Positions 16,512-26,364 are shown, counted from the stretch's first letter. The stretch is DNA of 64,000 nt from JAGWBF01 sp965116325 (GCA_965116325.1 OZ220675.1:372001-436000); one strand, 5' to 3'. Made by a program: numbers and translations. The notes: a model not told the origin generated them from the letters alone.

Positions 16512-17702
16512 TTACTCGCCGCTCAGGGGGCGGAATATGCCAAAGGAGCTGGTGTAGCCGTGAAGGTAGGTCGATCCCGCCACAGGCCCGATCTCCCCGT
16601 TGCAGAAGAACCCCCCGAGGGGGACGTAGCCGATGGTGTCGACAAAGAGGCCGGTGTCGTGGTCGGGACGCCCGTACAGGTATTCGCCCCTGCCAAGGCA
16701 GGAGAAAAGCAGCGCGCCCGACGTATCCGTGGCCCGCTCTTCCTCGGCGTACCTGGCAAGGAGAGCGGACAGATCTTCGGCCGAGGTGATAGCATCCCGG
16801 AGATGAAACTGCACCCTCTGACCCTCCCGCAGCATCTCACCTATGGCGATAGCGCCACCCTCGGACTCAACTCCCATAACGTTGCGTATCAGGAAATCCC
16901 CCTGCTGGGGATTGTCGATGAAATCGTCCATCACAATTCCAAGGAACAGGGAGTTCTGCATGAGGGACTGGTCACGCTCGCTTGAACGCACGAAGATCTC
17001 CTTCAGCACCTCTAGGGGAGGACGTTCGTCCAAGGCGACTAGCATGTTGTTGCGGCTCTCGGTTATGCACATCAGGTCGCCGATAGGACGGCAGCCCTGA
17101 GCCACAACTGTGTCGATCACAATGTTGCCCTTCAGCGCCAGTCCGATGGCGCCCGAGCGGTGTATCTCGTCCCCCAGGAACAAGGCATTCTGGCCGGGCT
17201 GCTGGCCGCCGCTGGCCAGACCTCCGATCTTGGTGCTGTTCCTGTAGGCGTAGTCGATACCTTCAATAAATGCCTGGGCGGGGAAGCTGTAGGGGTCCGC
17301 CACCAGCATGAAGTAGGGGTAGTCGTCAGCGGGCACGCCCAGAGCCTCCTCCCACCTGGAAGGACTGGCATCCTGGTCGGGAACGTCGCTGCCTACCAGG
17401 TGAAAGGCTTTTACATCTACGCCGGGCATGGAAGCTACCGTCAAGGATACCCCCGGGCTGTGCTCTACCTCCCTGGAACCTCCGATTACGCCTCCCGCCG
17501 AGCACCCGAACACCAGGACGTTTCCCAAGTGCTCCCGCACAAGCGAAGGCACGCGGCTGTACTCCCCGGCGAAATGCTGGGACACGAAGACTACTGCGAC
17601 ATCCCCTTGCTCACCCTGCAGCTGCTCCTTTACCTGGGTAGCGCAGATGGCGAGAGCTTCATCCAGGGACTCCTTGTCGGACACGGTGGAAGACCATTTC
17701 AT
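16512..17702 (-). CDS. FIST N/C-domain sensory protein
   Basis: The 396-residue protein has the FIST N domain (about residues 35-230; VFGCSAGGVIGGSREVEHSPGVSLTVASMPG) and the FIST C domain (about 240-380; SCLGRGEYLYGRPDHDTGLF..FFCNGEIGPVAGSTYLHGYTSSFGIF). FIST domains are predicted small-ligand sensors, often for amino acids, fused to or near signalling proteins. Here it stands alone next to a binding-fold protein. No signalling output domain is present. It is divergent from the DUF255 gene. Confidence 0.88.
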   Translation of the reverse strand: MKWSSTVSDKESLDEALAICATQVKEQLQGEQGDVAVVFVSQHFAGEYSRVPSLVREHLGNVLVFGCSAGGVIGGSREVEHSPGVSLTVASMPGVDVKAFHLVGSDVPDQDASPSRWEEALGVPADDYPYFMLVADPYSFPAQAFIEGIDYAYRNSTKIGGLASGGQQPGQNALFLGDEIHRSGAIGLALKGNIVIDTVVAQGCRPIGDLMCITESRNNMLVALDERPPLEVLKEIFVRSSERDQSLMQNSLFLGIVMDDFIDNPQQGDFLIRNVMGVESEGGAIAIGEMLREGQRVQFHLRDAITSAEDLSALLARYAEEERATDTSGALLFSCLGRGEYLYGRPDHDTGLFVDTIGYVPLGGFFCNGEIGPVAGSTYLHGYTSSFGIFRPLSGE

Positions 17703-17934
17703 TACGCCACATCTCCAGCCCGAAATTGGTTCTATCAGCTATAACCTCGGGCGCATCTGACTACTGCCAGTATAGCAGGCCAAGGTTGCCCTTTCATCTT
17801 GGCCTCCAGGGGCAGCGTGGGCCGATGAGCCGAAATGTAGCTTTTCCCGGCCTCATGGGCCACAATAGGCCCACCGGCCCGGGCCCACGCACACCAGGCC
17901 TGCCAACCTTGACGAAGACGCGAGAGGTGCATTG

Positions 17935-19977
17935 ATGCCCAACCATCTCATCAACGAGACCAGCCCCTACCTGCTACAGCACGCCAACAACCCTGTGGAC
18001 TGGTACCCGTGGGGCGAAGAAGCCCTCTCCAAGGCCCAAAGTGAGGACAAGCCCATCCTATTGAGCATCGGATACTCGGCCTGCCACTGGTGTCACGTCA
18101 TGGAGCGGGAGTCCTTCGAAGACCCCGGCATAGCCCGGATAATGAACGACAACTATGTCTGCATCAAGGTTGACCGGGAGGAGAGGCCGGACCTGGATAG
18201 CATTTACATGAACGCAGTCCAAGCCCTTACCGGAGGCGGAGGCTGGCCCATGACCGTCTTCCTCACTCCCGATGCCCGTCCCTTCTACGGTGGCACCTAT
18301 TTTCCGCCCGAGGACCGGGGGGGCATGGTGGGCTTTCCCAAGCTGTTGACCAGGGTAGCCGAGGCCTTCAGGACCCGCCGGGGAGAGGTCATGCAGACCA
18401 CCAATGAGCTGCTCAACCATATCCAGCCCCAACCCCCTGCTCGAGGCGCCAACCCCCTGAGCGCCGAAGTCCTCCACGATGCAATGGCGACCCTCGTCCA
18501 GGGGTTCGACTTCGACAACGGCGGCTTCGGCTCCGCCCCCAAGTTCCCCCAGCCCATGATTTACGATTTCCTTCTCCACTATCACCACATAAACAAGGAC
18601 CCCTTTGCCTTGCAGATGGTGGAGATGTCGGCGGAGAGAATGGGACGCGGCGGGATGTACGACCAGATCGGGGGAGGATTCCACAGATACTCCACCGATG
18701 CCCAATGGCTGGTGCCCCACTTCGAAAAAATGCTCTACGACAATGCCCTGCTGAGCCGCCTTTACCTGCACCTCTTCCAGGCAACGGGCAACGGCTGGTA
18801 CCAGCGCATCGCTGAGGAGACCATGGACTACGTGCTGCGGGAGATGACGGACCCGGCCGGGGGCTTCTACTCCACCCAGGACGCCGACAGCGAAGGTGTC
18901 GAGGGCAAGTTCTTCGTATGGTCCGTGGACGAGATCGTGGGCCTGCTGGGGCCGGAGGACGGCCCCGTCGTGGCCGGCTACCTAGGGGCCACCGTGGAAG
19001 GCAACTTCGAGGGGCGCAACATCCTGCACCTGCCCGAGGCTACGGGCCCTTACGCCGAAAAACACGGTCTGTCTATTGAGGAGCTGATAGACAAGGTGCA
19101 GCGGGGAAAGAACCTTCTCCTCGAGGAACGGGAGACGCGCATACACCTGGCCCGGGACGATAAGGTGCTCACGGCATGGAACGGGTTGATGATTCGCAGC
19201 TTTGCCGAGGCCGCCTCTATCCTGGAGCGGGACGACTACAGGCAGGCAGCCATAAACAGCGCCACGTTCATCCTGGACAATCTCCGAAGGGACGGACGCC
19301 TCCTCCGCACATACAAAGATGGCCACGCGAAGCTGAACGGCTACCTGGAGGACTACTCCTTCATGGCCCACGGCCTGCTGGCCCTGTATGAGGCGACCTT
19401 CGATTCCCGGTGGTTCGATGAAGCCAACTCCCTGGGAAGGGACATGATTGACCTGTTCTGGGATGAGGCCCAGGGCATCTTCTACGACACCAGCCGGGAC
19501 CATGAAGCCCTCGTGGTGCGCCCCCGGGACTTCTTCGACAATGCGACACCCTGCGGGGGCTCGGTGGCCACCAGCGTCCTGCTCCAACTTGGCGTACTGA
19601 CCGGGGACGGCGAATACTCCCGGCGGGCGTCGGTCGCCATGCACGCAGTCCAGCAGCACCTTGCGCGGATCGCCCAGGGGATGGGCCGATGGCTGGCCAA
19701 CGTGTGCTTCTACACCTCAGCCCCCAAGGAGATCGCCATCATCGGCGACCCATCGTCGGCAGACAGCCGTGCCCTGATTAGGGAGGTCTATCGGCGTTAC
19801 CTTCCCAACAAAGTGGTAGCCGGCGCCTCCAGCCCTGTGCCCGACGACCCTGCGATGCCCTTGCTCAATGAGCGGGGCATGATCGACGGCAGGCCCACAG
19901 CCTACGTCTGCGAGAACTACTCCTGCCAGCTTCCCGTGACCACACCCGAAGAGCTGGCCTCCCAGCTGGAGCAGTAG
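17935..19977 (+). CDS. DUF255 thioredoxin-fold / six-hairpin protein (YyaL/SPATA20-like)
   Basis: A 680-residue two-part protein. The N-terminal thioredoxin-like domain opens NHLINETSPYLLQHANNPVDW and carries C50-H-W-C53 in SACHWCHVMERESFED. The rest is an N-acylglucosamine-epimerase-like (alpha/alpha)6 barrel. Length and order match the SPATA20/YyaL family. Biochemical role is unsettled. I chose ATG 17935 over TTG 17932 because GAGAGGT lies six bases upstream. Unlike four other redox proteins here, its catalytic cysteines are normal Cys codons. Confidence 0.9.
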   Translation: MPNHLINETSPYLLQHANNPVDWYPWGEEALSKAQSEDKPILLSIGYSACHWCHVMERESFEDPGIARIMNDNYVCIKVDREERPDLDSIYMNAVQALTGGGGWPMTVFLTPDARPFYGGTYFPPEDRGGMVGFPKLLTRVAEAFRTRRGEVMQTTNELLNHIQPQPPARGANPLSAEVLHDAMATLVQGFDFDNGGFGSAPKFPQPMIYDFLLHYHHINKDPFALQMVEMSAERMGRGGMYDQIGGGFHRYSTDAQWLVPHFEKMLYDNALLSRLYLHLFQATGNGWYQRIAEETMDYVLREMTDPAGGFYSTQDADSEGVEGKFFVWSVDEIVGLLGPEDGPVVAGYLGATVEGNFEGRNILHLPEATGPYAEKHGLSIEELIDKVQRGKNLLLEERETRIHLARDDKVLTAWNGLMIRSFAEAASILERDDYRQAAINSATFILDNLRRDGRLLRTYKDGHAKLNGYLEDYSFMAHGLLALYEATFDSRWFDEANSLGRDMIDLFWDEAQGIFYDTSRDHEALVVRPRDFFDNATPCGGSVATSVLLQLGVLTGDGEYSRRASVAMHAVQQHLARIAQGMGRWLANVCFYTSAPKEIAIIGDPSSADSRALIREVYRRYLPNKVVAGASSPVPDDPAMPLLNERGMIDGRPTAYVCENYSCQLPVTTPEELASQLEQ

Positions 19978-20320
19978 GCGGTTCACTAACCTCGCCTTTC
20001 GTCATTGCAGGTAAGGCCGCAATCCGAGACGGAGCACTGTCGGCTTCTATGTTGGCTGCAACATCCCAGTGGCCATTGCAGTGGGCATCCCCGGGCTGTC
20101 CGTTCGCACTGAGAGAAATCGAAGGGGAACGGACAGGCGAGGCGAGCCTGCTTTTGGGAAAGAGGCCAGGTACTCACCACACCCTACATCACAAGTGCAG
20201 CGGCTTGGGCCGCCTTGCTACCCACACCTGCCCGTTGGATGTATAATTGGGCAGACTTCCAGGGAGCGCCTCAGCTACGTGCCTCCCGGGGAGCCCCACA
20301 CCACGCTTTTGGAGAGATTC
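19978..20320 (+). other. Intergenic region before the isocitrate dehydrogenase gene
   Basis: No gene is supported in these 343 bases. A consensus -10 box, TATAAT, lies at 20242-20247, with a TTGCTA 21 bases upstream that is spaced too far for a good -35. It probably holds the promoter of the icd-mdh genes, giving a leader of about 65 bases. Confidence 0.5.
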
Positions 20321-21526
20321 ATGGCTGACAACCAGGTTATTGAAGCCGCCAAAGAGAAGTTTGGCGCAGTGCTTGAGCAGCAGCTTGAGAGGGTCGAGCG
20401 CCTCAAGGCCGAACTGGACTGGACCGACTACAGCAAAGTCAGTCCCATCGTCGTCGGCACCATCGGAGGGGACGGCATCGGACCATACATCGCCGCCGAG
20501 GCCCAGCGGGTGCTGGAGTTCCTGCTTCGCGACGAGGTGGCTTCGGGCAAGGTCGTCTTCAAGACTATCGAAGGACTGACCATCGAGAACCGGGCCGCTA
20601 ACCTAAAGAGCATACCCGACGATGTACTGGCGGAGATCAAGACCTGCCACGTCACCCTGAAGGGACCCACCCATACACCGGAGCAAGGCGACGGCTGGCC
20701 CAACCTGGAGAGCGCCAACGTCTCCATGCGCAAAGAGCTGGACTTATTCGCCAACGTCCGGCCCGTGCGCATCCCTCAGCAGGGCATAGACTGGACCTTC
20801 TTCCGAGAGAACACCGAGGATATGTACGCAGTGGGAAGCCAGGGCGTCAACGTTACCGAGGACCTGGGCATAGACTTCCGGGTCATCACCAGCCAGGGCT
20901 CGGAGCGCATTATCGAGGCAGCCTTTGCCCATGCCAAGCGCACCGGCAAGGACAACGTGACCGTCGTCACCAAGGCGAACGTAGTAAAGACCACCGACGG
21001 GAAGTTCCTGGACATCGCCAGGAAGGTATCCGAAAGGTACCCTGGGATCACCTGGGAGGGCTGGTACATCGACCTCATGACCGCCGCCCTGATTAACCCC
21101 GCCCGCCAGAAGCAATTCCAGGTACTGGTGCTGCCCAACCTGTACGGTGACATCCTCACTGACGAAGCCGCCCAGATCCAGGGCGGTATCGGCACCGCCG
21201 GGAGCGCCAACATGGGCAAGGCGTACGCCATGTTCGAAGCCATCCACGGGAGCGCCCCCCGCATGGTCAACGAAGGTCGGGCCCAGTACGCCGATCCCAG
21301 CTCCATGATGAGGGCAGGGGCGATGATGTTGACCCACCTGGGATTCGAAGAGAAGGGCGACAAACTTCACAAAGCCCTGGAAATATGCGGGCAGTACGAG
21401 CGCAGCGTAGTGATGACAGGACGGAGCAACGGCGCCACCGGCGAGGAGTTCGGCAACTACCTGATGAACACCATAGAGGATGCCCGGCTGGAGGAACGCT
21501 GGGAGCAGTACGTCCAGGAAGCTTAG
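20321..21526 (+). CDS. Isocitrate/isopropylmalate dehydrogenase family (probable isocitrate dehydrogenase)
   Basis: A 401-residue beta-decarboxylating dehydrogenase. It has IVVGTIGGDGIGPYI near residue 45, substrate-phosphate contacts in LESANVSMRKELDLFANVRPVRIP, FFRENTEDMYAVGSQG, and the metal-binding Asp in NLYGDILTDEAAQIQGGIGTAGSAN. The region NLESANVSMRKELDLFANVRPV fits isocitrate rather than isopropylmalate enzymes. The first 40 residues are an extra helix. GGAGAG lies four bases before ATG 20321; a longer frame is open but unlikely. It is followed by malate dehydrogenase, giving two adjacent TCA-cycle steps. Confidence 0.88.
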   Translation: MADNQVIEAAKEKFGAVLEQQLERVERLKAELDWTDYSKVSPIVVGTIGGDGIGPYIAAEAQRVLEFLLRDEVASGKVVFKTIEGLTIENRAANLKSIPDDVLAEIKTCHVTLKGPTHTPEQGDGWPNLESANVSMRKELDLFANVRPVRIPQQGIDWTFFRENTEDMYAVGSQGVNVTEDLGIDFRVITSQGSERIIEAAFAHAKRTGKDNVTVVTKANVVKTTDGKFLDIARKVSERYPGITWEGWYIDLMTAALINPARQKQFQVLVLPNLYGDILTDEAAQIQGGIGTAGSANMGKAYAMFEAIHGSAPRMVNEGRAQYADPSSMMRAGAMMLTHLGFEEKGDKLHKALEICGQYERSVVMTGRSNGATGEEFGNYLMNTIEDARLEERWEQYVQEA

Positions 21527-21552
21527 AGCGAAGTGCAGCATAGGCGAAAACA

Positions 21553-21585
21553 CTAAGAGAACGAAAACTCTTCTCGTTCCCTTAG
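21553..21585 (+). other. Intercistronic hairpin between icd and mdh
   Basis: CTAAG-A-GAACGA, a nine-base loop, TCGTTC-C-CTTAG form an 11-bp imperfect hairpin. No T tract follows, so it is more likely an mRNA stability or processing element than a terminator. Confidence 0.45.
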
Positions 21586-21612
21586 AGAACAACCTCAAGA
21601 AAGGCAGCATAA

Positions 21613-22548
21613 ATGACCAGGAGCAAAGTCACAGTCGTTGGGGCGGGAAATGTCGGCGCTACCACCGCCCAGCGAATTCACGGGTTGGGTATCGCCGACG
21701 TAGTCCTGGTGGATGTGGTTGAAGACCTGCCCCAGGGCAAGGGCCTCGATATGCTGGAGTCGGGGCCCGTCTTGGGCTCCGACGCCCAGATCGTGGGTAG
21801 CAATGGCCACGAGGCTACGGCAGGCTCGGACCTTGCCATCGTCACGGCAGGCATCGCCCGCAGGCCAGGCATGAGCCGGGATGACCTGCTTCTGACCAAC
21901 ATGAAGATCATCGGTGACGTCACCCGCGCGGTGGTGGAGCACTCCCCTGACTGCGTGCTGATGGTGGTCACCAACCCCCTGGATGCCATGGTTCAGCATG
22001 CCTACGAGGTGAGCGGTTTTCCCCGCCACCGGGTGTTCGGCATGGCGGGGGTGCTGGATACAGCCAGGTTCCGCACCTTCATCGCCCGGGAGTTGGATGT
22101 GTCGGTAGAGGATATCCAGGCTGTGGTACTGGGCAGCCACGGGGACGACATGGTCCCCCTGGTGCGCTACACATCCGTCGGGGGAATTCCACTGACGGAC
22201 CTCCTGCCCGCCGAGAGGATCGAGCAGCTTGTGCAGAGGACCCGCCAGGGAGGCGGTGAAATAGTTGCGCTCCTGAAGGCCGGAAGCGCCTACTATGCTC
22301 CCTCGGCGGCTGTGGCCCAGATGGCTGAGGCGGTGCTTCTGGACAAGAAGCGCATCCTCCCCTGTTCCGTTTACCTGGATGGCGAGTACGGCATCCAGGG
22401 CCTCTATATGGGCGTGCCCGTAAAGCTGGGCGCCAACGGCGTGGAAGAGATCATCCAGGTAGACCTGACCCAGGAGGAGAGGGATGCCCTCAATCTTTCC
22501 GCCAACAACGTCAAAGAGCTACTTGAGGTTATGAAGAACGCTGCGTAA
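21613..22548 (+). CDS. mdh: Malate dehydrogenase
   Basis: A 311-residue LDH-like malate dehydrogenase that interconverts malate and oxaloacetate. It has the NAD-binding VVGAGNVGATTAQRI, LVDVVEDLPQGKGLDM with the Asp expected for NAD, ITAGIARRPGMSRDDLL with the paired substrate Arg of the Chloroflexus-type enzyme, TNPLDAM and the catalytic His in LGSHGDDMVPL. Length is typical. It follows icd by 86 bases and precedes the aminomutase-like gene by 52 bases, on the same strand, so a TCA-linked operon is likely. Confidence 0.95.
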   Translation: MTRSKVTVVGAGNVGATTAQRIHGLGIADVVLVDVVEDLPQGKGLDMLESGPVLGSDAQIVGSNGHEATAGSDLAIVTAGIARRPGMSRDDLLLTNMKIIGDVTRAVVEHSPDCVLMVVTNPLDAMVQHAYEVSGFPRHRVFGMAGVLDTARFRTFIARELDVSVEDIQAVVLGSHGDDMVPLVRYTSVGGIPLTDLLPAERIEQLVQRTRQGGGEIVALLKAGSAYYAPSAAVAQMAEAVLLDKKRILPCSVYLDGEYGIQGLYMGVPVKLGANGVEEIIQVDLTQEERDALNLSANNVKELLEVMKNAA

Positions 22549-22600
22549 ACTTTGCAGTGTAGGCTTATGTTGAGCCTAACCTGGCCCGGAGGAAGGTCAC

Positions 22601-23902
22601 ATGCCGAATCGCACCGATGCTGAGAGGGAGCTGCTGGAGAAGGCTGCCCAGTATATGCCTGGGGCTTCCACGGGCAACATGAAGGTCGATCCCGAACACC
22701 TTTTCCTGATAAAGGAGGGAAGGGGATCGAAGGTCTGGGATGTCAGCGGCAACGAGTACATAGACTACCTGATGGGTTCTGGCCCGATGGTCCTGGGGCA
22801 CGCCCACCCATCGGTGGTCGCCGCTGTCAAGGAAGCCGTGGACCAGGGAAGCACCTTCTTTGCCACCAACGAGCGGGCCGTGCATCTGGCCGAAGCGATC
22901 GCTAAGGCCGTCCCCAGCGCAGACAAGGTGCGTTTCACCACCAGCGGCACCGACGCCGACTTCCAGGCAATGCGCATCGCCCGGGCCTACCGGAAGCGGG
23001 ATGTGGTGCTCAAGTTCGAGGGCGGCTACCACGGCACCAGCGACTACGCTGTGATGAACGTTACTCCCAGCGGAGCTTCGTTGAAAGACTATCCCACACC
23101 TGCTCCCAACACCGCCGGCGTGCCCAAGGCCATCCTGGAGACCATGCTGATTGCGCCATACAACGACATCGAGACCGCTGCGGCCATCATCGAGCAGAAC
23201 CATGACGACCTTGCCGCCGTCATTCTCGAGCCCATGCAGCGCGTGATTGCCCCGAAGCCCGGCTTCCTCCAGGGCCTGCGCGATGTGACCGCCCACTTCG
23301 AGATTCCCCTCATATTCGATGAGGTGGTCACCGGCTTCCGCCTTGCCTACGGGGGCGCCCAGGAGTACTACGGCGTCCAGCCCGACCTGACCACCATGGG
23401 CAAGATTGTCGGCGGGGGCTACCCCCTGGGAGCTGTTGCCGGACGGGAAGAGCTGATGTCGGTTCTCGACCCGCAGCGGGCCGATTCCGACACCTTCGTC
23501 TCCCAGGTCGGCACCCTCAACGCCAACCCCGTGGCCTGCGCTGCGGGGCTTGCCACCCTGAACGAGCTGGCCAAGCCCGGCATATATGACCGGCTCCACG
23601 CCATCGGCAAGCAGGTCAGAGATGGAATAGAGCGTGTCTGCCGAGATGCAGACGTGCCTATGCAGCCGTCGGGTGAGGACCCCATATTCGGGTTCTATTT
23701 CACCGACGAGCCCATCGAGAACTACCGCTCGACCCTCAATGCAGACGCCTCGAAGATGGCGCGGTTCAACATCCTGCTCCTGGACGAAGGCGTGCTGAAG
23801 AGCTGGCCAGACAAGTTCTACCCCTCCCTGGCCCACTCGTCGGAAGATATAGAAGCAACCACTGAAGCCTTTGCCAAGGTGATCGACCAGATCAAGGGCT
23901 AA
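22601..23902 (+). CDS. Class III aminotransferase, glutamate-1-semialdehyde aminomutase-like
   Basis: A 433-residue PLP enzyme. It has the GSA-aminomutase-like DYLMGSGPMVLGHAHPSV, FTTSGTDADFQAMRIARAYR, KFEGGYHGTSDY, the Asp in IIFDEVVTGFRLAYGGAQ and the PLP Lys in TTMGKIVGGGYPLGAV. These fit the HemL-like clade, which also includes beta-amino-acid and other aminotransferases. No other haem-synthesis gene is adjacent, so I do not assign hemL. GGAGGAAGG lies before ATG 22601. The next gene starts 12 bases after its stop. Confidence 0.85.
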   Translation: MPNRTDAERELLEKAAQYMPGASTGNMKVDPEHLFLIKEGRGSKVWDVSGNEYIDYLMGSGPMVLGHAHPSVVAAVKEAVDQGSTFFATNERAVHLAEAIAKAVPSADKVRFTTSGTDADFQAMRIARAYRKRDVVLKFEGGYHGTSDYAVMNVTPSGASLKDYPTPAPNTAGVPKAILETMLIAPYNDIETAAAIIEQNHDDLAAVILEPMQRVIAPKPGFLQGLRDVTAHFEIPLIFDEVVTGFRLAYGGAQEYYGVQPDLTTMGKIVGGGYPLGAVAGREELMSVLDPQRADSDTFVSQVGTLNANPVACAAGLATLNELAKPGIYDRLHAIGKQVRDGIERVCRDADVPMQPSGEDPIFGFYFTDEPIENYRSTLNADASKMARFNILLLDEGVLKSWPDKFYPSLAHSSEDIEATTEAFAKVIDQIKG

Positions 23903-23914
23903 CGCCGGGGTGAC

Positions 23915-24955
23915 ATGAAGTATCCTTGGGCCAACGTGCTCATCCTCTTCCTGGCGGGCGTAGGGGTGGTCACCGGATTTCTGGCCCTTCTTTCCGACGG
24001 TCCCCTGACCCTTGTGTCCCTTTGGGTCCACCGGATTTCAGGCTATGCCCTGATCTTCCTGCTGGCCTGGAAGCTCCAGAACATCCTCCAGCCCCTTCTG
24101 GACAAGCATCTCTGGAGCTACACACCCCTCCTGCACCTTGCGTCCATCGGGCTGCTGCTCCTGCTGTTCACGGCGTTGGCCCTCGGGGCTGTCTGGAGCA
24201 CGGCGGGATATTTCACCTACTGGGGGATCAGCGGTGTCAGCTGGCACATTTACGTGGCCCTGCTTCTGCTTCCCCTTCTGCTGGTCCACCTACGGAGGCA
24301 CCGGCGGATGCTGCGCCCCCGATACTGGGCAGACCGGCGCACTCTGCTGCGGACGGCGGGGCTGGCAGTGGCGGGATTCGTCTTGTGGCGGGCCGTAGAG
24401 GTCATGGCCGACGGCCTGGACCTTCCAGGGCAAGACCGGAGGTTCACAGGCTCCTACGAGCGAGGCAGCTTCTCCGGGAATGACTTTCCATCCACCTCAT
24501 GGTTGAACGACAAGACTCCCAAGGTCGACTCGAGCCAGTGGCAGCTCCAGATAAAGGGCAGGGTTGCACGACCCGTGACGTTCTCTTACGACGAGCTGAT
24601 GGAGATGGACTCCTGTATGGAAGCCACCCTGGACTGCACAGGCGGGTGGTACTCGACCCAAGAGTGGCAGGGAGCATCGCTCAAGGGCATCCTGGAAAAG
24701 GCTGAGCCAACGTCCGATGCAGCCAGCATCACAGTCCGCTCGCTGACAGGATACTACCGCCGGTTCTCCCTGGGAGAGGCCGAAGACTACCTGCTGGCAG
24801 TGCGCGTCGGGGGAGAGGTGCTGGAGCCACGGCACGGCTTCCCCGCCAGGCTGGTTTCGCCGGGCAAGAGGGGGTACGACTGGGTGAAGTGGGTGGACTA
24901 CATCGAGGTCAACAACACCAGCAAGTGGTGGCAGCCTCCCCTGCCCGTAACGTAA
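23915..24955 (+). CDS. Membrane-anchored molybdopterin oxidoreductase with N-terminal cytochrome-b-like domain
   Basis: A 346-residue fusion. Residues 1-155 hold about four membrane segments with His residues in WVHRISGYALIFLLAWKL and SWHIYVALLLLPLLLVHLRRHRR, resembling a b-type haem four-helix domain. Residues 195-340 are a sulfite-oxidase-type molybdopterin domain (PF00174) with the Mo-ligand Cys in EATLDCTGGWYS and the C-terminal GFPARLVSPGKRGYDWVKWVDYIEV. Haem and molybdenum cofactor would therefore be on one chain at the membrane. The substrate is unknown; sulfite or a YedY-like sulfoxide role are options. It starts 12 bases after the aminotransferase. Confidence 0.83.
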   Translation: MKYPWANVLILFLAGVGVVTGFLALLSDGPLTLVSLWVHRISGYALIFLLAWKLQNILQPLLDKHLWSYTPLLHLASIGLLLLLFTALALGAVWSTAGYFTYWGISGVSWHIYVALLLLPLLLVHLRRHRRMLRPRYWADRRTLLRTAGLAVAGFVLWRAVEVMADGLDLPGQDRRFTGSYERGSFSGNDFPSTSWLNDKTPKVDSSQWQLQIKGRVARPVTFSYDELMEMDSCMEATLDCTGGWYSTQEWQGASLKGILEKAEPTSDAASITVRSLTGYYRRFSLGEAEDYLLAVRVGGEVLEPRHGFPARLVSPGKRGYDWVKWVDYIEVNNTSKWWQPPLPVT

Positions 24956-25049
24956 ACATCAACGGGCGTGGGCCAAACCAGTCCGGGGCAAACACGCCGT
25001 CGCGCTATCCTATAACGTCCCACACAGCGAGAAACGAAGGGAGAGCAAC

Positions 25050-25421
25050 ATGGAACTAGGCGCCTTTTCCATTAGCCTTGCCGTGGAAGACCTGGAAGCG
25101 TCCAGGGCCTTCTACGAGAAGTTCGGGTTCGAAGTGGTCGGAGGCGATGCCTCGGAAAGCTGGCTGATCCTGCGCAACGGCTATTGCACACTGGGACTGT
25201 TCCAGGGGATGTTCGACAAGAACATCATCACCTTCAACCCAGGCTGGGACGACAAGGCGCAGCCCGTGGGGGATTTCACGGATGTGCGTGACCTGCAGCG
25301 TGAGCTAAAGAGTAAGGGTGTGAGCTTCCTCACCGAGGCTGACGAGGGAGGCACAGGCCCCGCCAGCTTCGTCGTCCTGGACCCCGACGGCAACCCCATC
25401 TTGGTCGATCAGCACGTGTGA
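25050..25421 (+). CDS. VOC-family (glyoxalase-like) protein
   Basis: A 123-residue two-module vicinal-oxygen-chelate protein. It begins AFSISLAVEDLEASRAFYEKFGFEVVGGD and ends FVVLDPDGNPILVDQHV. AAGGGAGAG precedes ATG 25050. Most such small proteins are metal-dependent isomerases, dioxygenases or drug-binding proteins, so the exact role is not known. It is convergent with the sdh genes. Confidence 0.85.
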   Translation: MELGAFSISLAVEDLEASRAFYEKFGFEVVGGDASESWLILRNGYCTLGLFQGMFDKNIITFNPGWDDKAQPVGDFTDVRDLQRELKSKGVSFLTEADEGGTGPASFVVLDPDGNPILVDQHV

Positions 25422-25479
25422 TCCTGTCTGTGGAAACGCTGATGTTGTGCGAAGGCGTCTCCGAGCAGAGGCAACAGGA

Positions 25480-26364
25480 CTACGCGGGGACCGCCTTTGA
25501 CACCAGGTCGCCGGTGGGGATGATGTGCTTCTGCAGCCCCAGCTCGTCCGGGTCAAGACCCATCGCCAGCCCCATTAGCTGGGGTAAATGCAGTATGGGC
25601 AAGTTGGTCTTCCTCTGGGACTGAGCCATGGCCTTGGGCTGGTAGCCGTCCAGGTTAAGGTGGCAGAGGGGGCATGGCGTAACCATCGCGTCGGCGCCCA
25701 TGTCCGCTGCCTCGGAGGTGTGTTTGCCTACCATGGCCACCGAGTTAGCCTCGTTGATGGTCAGGATGGGAAACCCGCAGCACCTGCTCTTGCCCGAGAA
25801 GTCCACAACCTCGCCGCCGATGGCCTCGATCAGCTCTTCCAAGGAGGTCTCCCTGCCGGGATGGTCCTTGAATCCGAGGGCGTTGCTGGGGCGCAGGATG
25901 TAGCAGCCGTAGAAGGGGGCCACCTTGAGATGGGTCAGGGGGTTCCTGACGTAGGTCTTGAGGGTCTCAACCCCGATATCCTCGATGATGATCCAGAGAA
26001 GGTGCTTTACCACCGTGGTGCCCTTGTACTCCAGGTATTCCTCGGCCAGTTCGGCGTTGACCTTGGCCAGATAGTCGGGGTCGTCGGTTAGCCTCTTGTT
26101 TGCTTGGGACATCACGCCCTGGCAAGTGCTGCAGATGGTCATGATAGGCAGGCCCATCCACTCTGCCATGGCGAAGGTGCGAGCGTTCAAGACATCGCCC
26201 AGGAACTGGTTCTTTTCCTGGAGCACACCGGCTCCGGTGCAGGATGCTCCAACCATCTCGTCCAGCTCGATTCCCAGGCGACGGCAGACCTGCATCGCGG
26301 CAGGGTACAGCTCGGGGCAGCCACCCCGGGATACGCAGCCTGGGAAAAACGCATACTTTGGCAT
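25480..26364 (-). CDS. sdhE: HdrB-like CCG-domain subunit of succinate dehydrogenase
   Basis: The 294-residue protein has two cysteine-rich CCG-type domains. The first has FFPGCVSRGGCPE, SCTGAG and CSTCQGV; the second has APFYGCYI, GKSRCCGFPIL and TPCPLCHLNLDGYQ. This is the heterodisulfide-reductase subunit B architecture found as a membrane-associating subunit in class E (archaeal/Sulfolobus-type) succinate dehydrogenases. It replaces the haem b membrane subunits SdhC/D. The order sdhA-sdhB-sdhE on one strand supports this. The small fourth subunit (SdhF) is not seen next to it. Confidence 0.85.
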   Translation of the reverse strand: MPKYAFFPGCVSRGGCPELYPAAMQVCRRLGIELDEMVGASCTGAGVLQEKNQFLGDVLNARTFAMAEWMGLPIMTICSTCQGVMSQANKRLTDDPDYLAKVNAELAEEYLEYKGTTVVKHLLWIIIEDIGVETLKTYVRNPLTHLKVAPFYGCYILRPSNALGFKDHPGRETSLEELIEAIGGEVVDFSGKSRCCGFPILTINEANSVAMVGKHTSEAADMGADAMVTPCPLCHLNLDGYQPKAMAQSQRKTNLPILHLPQLMGLAMGLDPDELGLQKHIIPTGDLVSKAVPA

